Shown here one piece after another: positions 57,559-64,000 of a stretch of DNA of 64,000 nucleotides. How positions within the stretch are numbered: position 1 is the first letter of the stretch; the number at the start of each line of letters is the position of its first letter. Source of the DNA: Nissolia schottii (lineage: Eukaryota > Streptophyta > Magnoliopsida > Fabales > Fabaceae); contig QANU01094918.1 of NCBI GenBank assembly GCA_003254905.1, positions 25,407 to 89,406 of the forward strand, read 5' to 3'. The translations under genes and the position numbers were made by a program. The notes under the pieces were generated by a model, which was not told the origin of the DNA, made no database searches, and saw only the letters and a program-made list of their open reading frames with translations.

Positions 57559-59263
57559 TAAATTCTTACGCCAAAAACGTCCGTAAAGGTAATAGCTCGC
57601 GATTTTACGAAAATCCGCAGACATTGGATTAATTACCTTTCGTCACCGAAAATTAATCCTGTATCAATGGTATCTGCAAAGACCACTTTTATGAAAATAA
57701 TTTACAAATACCTTGGATTGACGTAAATTCCATATTAGAAAAATTAGTAGATCACAATGATGTGATCGAAATATTTTTAGGATGCCCGTACACGAAGTAC
57801 ACAAATAGCTAACGACCAAACACGATCAAACATGATCGAAAATTGGCCATATGGCCTTAGCCATCAGATCCCTCACGGTTCTCTCACACGCATACACTCA
57901 CAAAGCCAAGCAAGCAAAGTCAACAAAAGCCAACCAAGTCAAAGATGATAACTTTGACAACTAAGCATCCTTATCTCATCTTATTTTCATTTCTTTTTCA
58001 TTTATTTTTGGCCAAAATTGGCTAGAAAATCTGAACCCAAGCCACGGCCATGAGGCTATAAATAGCCACCCCATGGCTCTCATTTTCACATTTTCTCATT
58101 TCTTCATTTCTTAGCTTGTGCTTAAAAATGTTTCGTTCGTGCACTTTGTCGTTATACTGTGGTAGCCGAAAACTAGCAAGGAAACGTTTTCTCACTACCC
58201 TCACCATCAACAAACATACTTAGGAAGTGGGTAAAACTAGCTTGAATCACCTATTGTTGGTCTTATGTTTGTTTATGTGATTATAGGAAAATACCATGTA
58301 TTATGTGATAGATGTTTGTTTATTTTGTTGATATTATTGTTGTTTGCCCAGAAAATTGTTGGTATTTATCTGTGACTCTGTCAAGATTTAAGTATACCTA
58401 GGTTTGAAATAGTAAAATGAGTAAGTTTAAGTAGGAACTATGGGATGGGATTTTTATCATGAAAAACTAACATCATTTTTGAAATCTACACGAAAAATCC
58501 AGTGGGGGTGTTAAGTTTTATATTTTTGGAGCCCCCGACGAATTTCTCAAGCAAAACGAGTAAAACGACGTTTTCGGGCTAGCAAGGGAAAAATGGGAAT
58601 TTTAAAAAAGGGACTAAAAAACTGGGTCGGTTTTCATGAAAGAAGGGGTTAGAACTATCAAAAAACCTTATGGTCAAGCCTTGAGCCCTTCGGGTTTTTG
58701 AGAACTAAAATTCCAAAGAAAATCAGGTTTTACGGGTCAAAAACAGCATTTTTGGGAAAAGGGCAAAATAATAATTTTGAGATTTTGGGTTCAAAATCTG
58801 GGTTCATAAGTATGAAGAATGAGCTTAGGGCTATCCAAAACCTTAGGTTGAGGTCTTGGACTCATTCCAGTTTGTGATAACTAAATTCTAAGAGACAGTG
58901 GGCATTTTCAAAAAAGCACTTATACACTGTAGTTTCAGGCCATGATCGTTGTTATAATATATGTGGTATATTTTATTATGATGCCTCATGAGGAAATGAG
59001 TTGTTAGTAGAATGTTAGGAAGATCTTAGATAACTAGATAGATAATCACATAAAACAAGGAAAGTGCATAATTGAACATAGGGAATATCTTAAGAAGGTT
59101 CAAGCAGCAGAAGGTCTGGTGTACCTAGAAGAAAGTACATAGTTATATGTAATAGGGAATCCCCCTCTCTCAGCACGTTTATGGACAAGCCCATCTCCAG
59201 TCCACCAAGATGGATTGGTTAATGATTGAACGCAGGCTGAGACCTGATTTAAGATTAAAGTCA

Positions 59264-59385
59264 AAACACACGTCTCAAAGTAGTGACGACTAAAATATAC
59301 GTCCTAACATAGTGATGCAAAAACATAATAAGCCCCAAAATAGTGGCATCAAAACACAATCCGTCCCAAAGTAGTGACGTGAAGG
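59264..59385. repeat. about 30-bp tandem repeat in LTR
   Basis: Four imperfect units around (A)AAGTAGTGACG / AACATAGTGATG / AAAATAGTGGCAT, separated by AAAACA-type runs and CGTCC. It is in the same zone of the LTR as the hairpin arrays of the other copies. Confidence 0.55.
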
Positions 59386-59632
59386 GCACCAAAGAACGAT
59401 AAAGAACGAATAAATGAGTCCACGCCTGGTCGCGTCGAATAGGGCAGGCCCCTCACCATCCCCAAGCTGGGTGGTTGTTCCTATCGTTATTCGATAATTT
59501 ACGCCAAAGGGGACACATGGCTAGCTACCACACCGGTCAGAGAGCTACGTCGTCAACGATACGGAAACGCAAGTAGGTTGTAGCCGGCGGCCACGGCTAC
59601 AAAGGTGGAAGGACATAAAGAATCAAGAAGGA

Positions 59633-62600
59633 TGTAACATCCCACTTTTTCCTAAAGGAAATTTCGCATAATAAATAACTATACGAGCCAATTATTGAGA
59701 CTGGATCATTTAATTATAAAATTTAATTTCTAAAAATACCAATCAAAATATTGGTTTTGTGATCTCATAGAGTTTTGTGAGATCCGAACCGATTTCCGAT
59801 CATCGTTGGAATTTAAATGCGTATCGAAGGTACCCGTAAAATACACTCTTATAAGAAGAAAAATTACTTGTACCTAAGATGAACTTAAATTCCTTATTTT
59901 AAGTGTTTAATTGGTGTATATTTTATGCTTACATAATTTTTATATCATTCGTTAGTTTTTCGCACGCGCAATCACGTGCGTAACCGACCAAAAACGTAAC
60001 CATTTTTGGGAGATAATCTCACCCACTCAGCAGCCCAATCACATGAACATACTTTCCCAAAAACCCACGACCAACTTCCTTACACATACCATACTTCCTT
60101 CCATACTTCTCATTATTCATCATCATTACCTTATTTTGTTAAAATTAGAATTTTCCCATAATTTCCCACACCATCACCGAACCATTCAGCCACCCCATTC
60201 TCTCATTTTCATCTTCTTTTTTTTTTCCTTTCATTTCTCCTCTAACAAACCAAAGAACCAAGCCACCAAAGCATCCGCCATTGTCTTCAAGCAAAGCTTA
60301 AGCTTTCTTGCCTTTTTTCCCCTAAGCCAAACCAAGCACCACAAGGCCACACACTACCATCTTTATTTCTTCATTCTTTTCCATGAATCACCAAGAAAAG
60401 CTCATCATCTTTCCTCAAGAAAACCATATCAAACACTAGCCTATAATAGTCTAGTCTTCGGCTGGCCTCCCTCGGTACTGTTCTTCCCCGTGTTGCTCCT
60501 CTCCTTGCTCCGTATCAAACCCTGGAGTCATGGATGAGTGGGGTGAGAACATGGCGCTCTCAATGGGAAACCTTAGGAACTGGGGGAACTTCTTATTCTC
60601 ATTCATGATCCAGGCCTCTCAGGGATTTCTAAGTGTCACAGTATTATACTACTTTCCTACTAGATATTAATATCCATCCTAAGCTTGAACAGCTTTATCT
60701 ATATTACTAGGCGACGGGGGAAGCCTAATCTTCATTATCTAAGTCATCTGGTCTCGGTTCTGATTCCTAAATCACATATTATCACATAATAAGTTTCAGC
60801 TTGCATCCACTTATAACCATGCCCATTTTAATTATAAGCTTCTGCGCACATCCACTTATGTACAGTTGAATCTCACATAGTTCACATACTCAAGTTCAAC
60901 CCCTCGTAACGGTGGCCTTATCGATACAAGCTACTTTTTATCTCAGTATTGTGAGGACCAGACAGCGCTTAACATGAGTGGTTCTGCTTCCCACGAAATA
61001 TCATCGCTCGCGATAGGACTATCCATTCTTCTGATTCGAATGACGAGGGGATCTATCGTCATTCTTTTGCTTCAAACGAGATAATCCCAGGGTTCAACTA
61101 ATTTTTCCTGCCTGCTCTCCGTGCAGCTAGGAAAACCTCAATTTCTTTAGCCTTATCATCATTTAGGGACTTAGTGACGTTACGCCCTAGGGTTCCTTTT
61201 TCCTTTCCTTTCCTTTCATTAATCCAGTTTAACAGTTCATATAGCATTCATAACATATCCTCATCACATAGATCATACATCATTATCCTCTGATTCTTAC
61301 CCTTTCTGTTCTTAGCATGAATCTAACTTAATATTTCCAGTCAACAGTCCATATATCATAAACATAAATCATCATCTCATGACAACTGCTTTACTTGGTA
61401 AAATTAACAGATCCATGGACAGTTGCAAGCAGTGTGAAAATTTGTATTTAAGAAAAGTTTTATGACAAGAGAATGCCAAGTTTTACGTTGGAAATTCTGA
61501 ACTTCAGTCAGACCGCTCAGTGCCTAGCATAGGCCGCTCAGCGCCCTCACAGGCCGCTCAGCGTCACCTGACGAATTTCAGCTCCCAATTCCTGCAATTT
61601 TCCATGTTCTACAAAGTTTCTTATATCCATTCTTAAACACAATTCTTCCAACATTTATCATCAATTTCTACCACATAAAAGACATAGTTTCATGTTCCAA
61701 TTCGTTTCCAACATAACTCTCATAAAATTCCAACAACTAGCAAAACAGGCATCCGCTTTCTGTCAGAAATTAGTGATCATAAACCGGAGAGGTCCAAGAC
61801 CTTACCCCCAAGGTTCTTGATAACCCTAAGATCATTTTCAGATTTTAACCCCAAAATCACAAAATTGTTGTTTTACCCAAAACTGCTATTTCGCCCCCGT
61901 AAATGCCCTATTTTCTTTGGAATTTTAGTTCTCAAAAACCCAATGGACTCAAGACTTTCCCTTAGGGTTTTTGATAGTTCTAAACCCATATTTTCTAAAA
62001 ATAAACCCAGTTTTCCAGTTCCCAAAGCTCAAATTTCCGCCCTTAATTCCCAAAAATTCCATGTTAATTCGCTGATAAATTCATCGGGGACTCAAAAATC
62101 ATGAAACTTGACATCCCCACTCAATTTTTCGTGTATGATTCAAAAATGACATTGGTTTTTCAAGATAAAAATCCCAGTATATAGTTCTTTATAAAAATGT
62201 GATATAGTCCCGTTTACCGCTTAGGCTTTCCTAACTTCTAACAGAATCACAAACAGCACCAGCAATTCCAGACAATCATCAACAACACATAAATACAATT
62301 ATGGTCACATACAACATCCTAACCGTATATATTATCTAACATAAAACTACCTAGACAGTGGATAAGTCGGTTACCCACCTGGAGACTAATTCTTCACAAG
62401 TTCTGCAGAAACTCTGAGAGTCTGGTAACTTGTGCTCCTTGCTATCGGGAGAATTCTTAAAGATGATAGATGAGGATTCTTACTTAAGGGAATAAAGAAT
62501 GGTTTCTAAGGAGAAGATTATGGAGAGTTAGGGTTTAGGCTAAGCAGAAAACTATTGTATCTGTAGTTTGGCGGAGTAACGGTGGAGTGTGTAAACCGGC

Positions 62601-63289
62601 AAAGTTTCACCTAGCTTTTCCCATGTCTTCCATTTAGATGAATCCTTGGGGTATATATAGGCAAGGAGCACGAAATTTCCTTCCTAAAATTCCCTTGGGT
62701 TAAATTCCAACTTTGCCCCTTGATGACATCATCATGGTTAGTCACCATATTAGTCACCATATTACTCACCTTAGTCATAATTACACTAAGCCACTTGGAA
62801 GCATTCTTGGCCTTGTATTCTTGATGTCTCTTGGCCAATTTTTGTGGCCAAGAATTAAGGGTCTCATACAGATCAATTTTGATCAGGTTTGGTCGTTAGC
62901 TGTCTCGGTGCTTCGCGTATGATTATTCTAAAAATATTCTGATGAGGTCATTGTGATCTCCTAATTTTTCTAAGTAAGAACCTAAGTCAATCTAAGGTAT
63001 TTGTGAACCTTCTTCTGTAACCGTATATTTTACAGATACCTTAGACACTCGATTGCACTCAGATGACAAAAAGGATTTATTCTAGTGTCTGCAGAATTTT
63101 AATAAAACGAGCATAATTATTTCTACAGACACTTTTAATCTAAAAGCTCATGGGAGAGCTTGTTTCCTCTATTTAATTGGTGAAATATTTACTAAGGGAA
63201 AAAACGGGATGTTACACCCACCAAAGTAGACAACAATTTAACCAGCAAGTGTGCGACTTAAGCGTAGACTAGCTAGCTAGGGTGTTTCA
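59633..63289 (+). mobile_element. inner LTR start and end, interrupted by an inverted copy
   Basis: It starts TGTAACATCCCACTTTTTCC at 59633 and ends GCTAGCTAGGGTGTTTCA at 63289. Only about 0.8 kb of its 5' part and 73 bp of its 3' end remain around a minus-strand copy. Flanks (AAGGA, TTCTA) do not match, so deletion or recombination has altered it. The frame at 60043-60537 is low-complexity and lies in this LTR. Confidence 0.55.
60440..63216 (-). mobile_element. minus-strand large LTR inside the plus-strand copy
   Basis: The minus-strand 5' end is AACGGGATGTTACA at 63216. It is collinear with 3417-6318 throughout, including the GAGAACATGGCGCTCTC stem (60545-60561), the GCTCAGCG motifs (61505-61570) and a CATTC/GAATG hairpin (61024-61042). 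The left junction is near 60440, within an LTR, with no recognisable terminus. Confidence 0.65.
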
Positions 63290-63533
63290 TTCTAAGTTGT
63301 TTCGACTTTATCGTTCTCCTTAATATATAAATGTTTTCTTGAACACGCATGACTCATAGATTGTGAATTAATAAAGAAAAGGAACAATGTTTCAAAATGG
63401 TCCATATTTTCGAGTAAGAAATATTTGCAAAGCTAAAAGTAGGGCTAGAAGTAACTCAACTAAAGCAGATAACAACCTTGTGAGCATTGCTTACGATTAT
63501 AGCGTAGACAGTTAGCAGGGGTGTTTCAATAGC

Positions 63534-64000
63534 TACCTATTAACCATCATTATTAAACTTGACCCGATGATTGACTCAGTCGAGGCACCTAGCCAATGGG
63601 TCGTTAGTTCAATTAGTAAGTCATTGTGTCAATTTCTAAATTGGATAAATTAAATAAATATATTAAAATATATTAAAATTCAAATAGATACAATATATAT
63701 ATATATATTACACAAATAATTAATATTATAGTTTTAAGATAAAATATATATTAAGTTGAAATTTAATAATATATATGTATGTATTATTTAAATTTAATAA
63801 TAAAAGTGTAATAAAATAACACCACCCTCTCATTCTCCAGGAAGAAAGAGAAAAAAAAGATAAAATAAAGCTCTTTAACGAATTGGGCATTTTGCATTAC
63901 TTTGTCATGTTCTAGTGACAATTTTAGGGATAACCTTTAGTCTTTTACATTGGTTTAAACAACACAGTGACGACAACCAAGTCACAACCATGCCCCCCCC
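63534..64000. other. AT-rich tail of window, no gene seen
   Basis: AT-rich DNA with a short (AT)n run near 63690. It ends in a C run at the window edge. No supported feature. Confidence 0.5.

Larger units (their letters stand above)
57473..63528 (+). mobile_element. outer large non-coding LTR carrying nested copies
   Basis: It starts TGTAACATCCCGCTTTTTCC at 57473 and ends CAGGGGTGTTTCA at 63528. ATAAC (57468-57472) and ATAGC (63529-63533) match at 4 of 5 bases. Its body is 57473-59632 plus 63290-63528, interrupted by the next element. It has a four-unit repeat at 59264-59385. No coding domain. Confidence 0.65.

Noticed and set aside
60043..60537. 164-residue plus-strand frame rich in His, Ser and Phe
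   Set aside because: Low-complexity, no domain, and lies inside an LTR whose relatives do not keep the frame.

Overview
The window is nuclear DNA from a flowering plant, probably a eudicot and plausibly a legume. It is AT-rich, gene-poor and full of nested, decayed transposable elements, and its one conserved gene has introns. The legume suggestion rests only on the general look of the Alfin-like protein and the repeats. Only three loci look like host genes.

Layout. 1-9.6 kb: repeats. These include a CACTA transposon end at 995, a strong 36-bp hairpin at 1745-1845, a truncated 1.5-kb-type LTR from 1924, and minus-strand pieces of a large LTR family ending at 6318 and 6888. 10.7-23.5 kb: a direct tandem duplication with a unit of about 6.39 kb. 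Each copy carries one intact single-exon gene for a small four-helix membrane protein with a PGG domain (16038-16688 and 22536-23156). 25.6-31.3 kb: two nested non-coding LTR-like elements, each with its own 5-bp target duplication. 31.4-32.3 kb: a hAT-like element. 32.9-39.3 kb: a Ty3/gypsy gag-pol pseudogene split by a 2.7-kb element of the same LTR family. 39.85-44.73 kb (minus strand): a complete five-exon Alfin-like PHD-finger gene. All its splice junctions can be read, and it encodes 253 residues. 45-50 kb: an LTR 3' part and a minus-strand Ty1/copia relic holding a 458-bp solo LTR. 50.3-53 kb: an L1-type LINE pseudogene with a hAT MITE inside ORF1. 53-56.5 kb: minus-strand gypsy remains holding a 1464-bp solo LTR. 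56.5-63.5 kb: a near-identical 537-bp direct repeat around a single N, then a complex nest of the large LTR family in both orientations.

The most unusual signal is in the large non-coding LTR family (starts TGTAACAYC, ends GTGTTTCA or GTGTTACA, about 2.7-2.9 kb, 5-bp target duplications). At a similar internal position each copy carries a different array of short hairpins. The hairpin arms change together, so pairing is kept while sequence drifts. The clearest array has 13 units at 36268-36830. A separate stem (GAGAAC, about 5 nt, GTTCTC) recurs in six copies. I find no description of this from the sequence alone; it needs covariation statistics and small-RNA data.

The host genes do not form a pathway. 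The Alfin-like protein is expected to be a nuclear histone-mark reader. The PGG pair is a recent tandem duplicate whose promoters have diverged: a CACGTG G-box is present only in the second copy.
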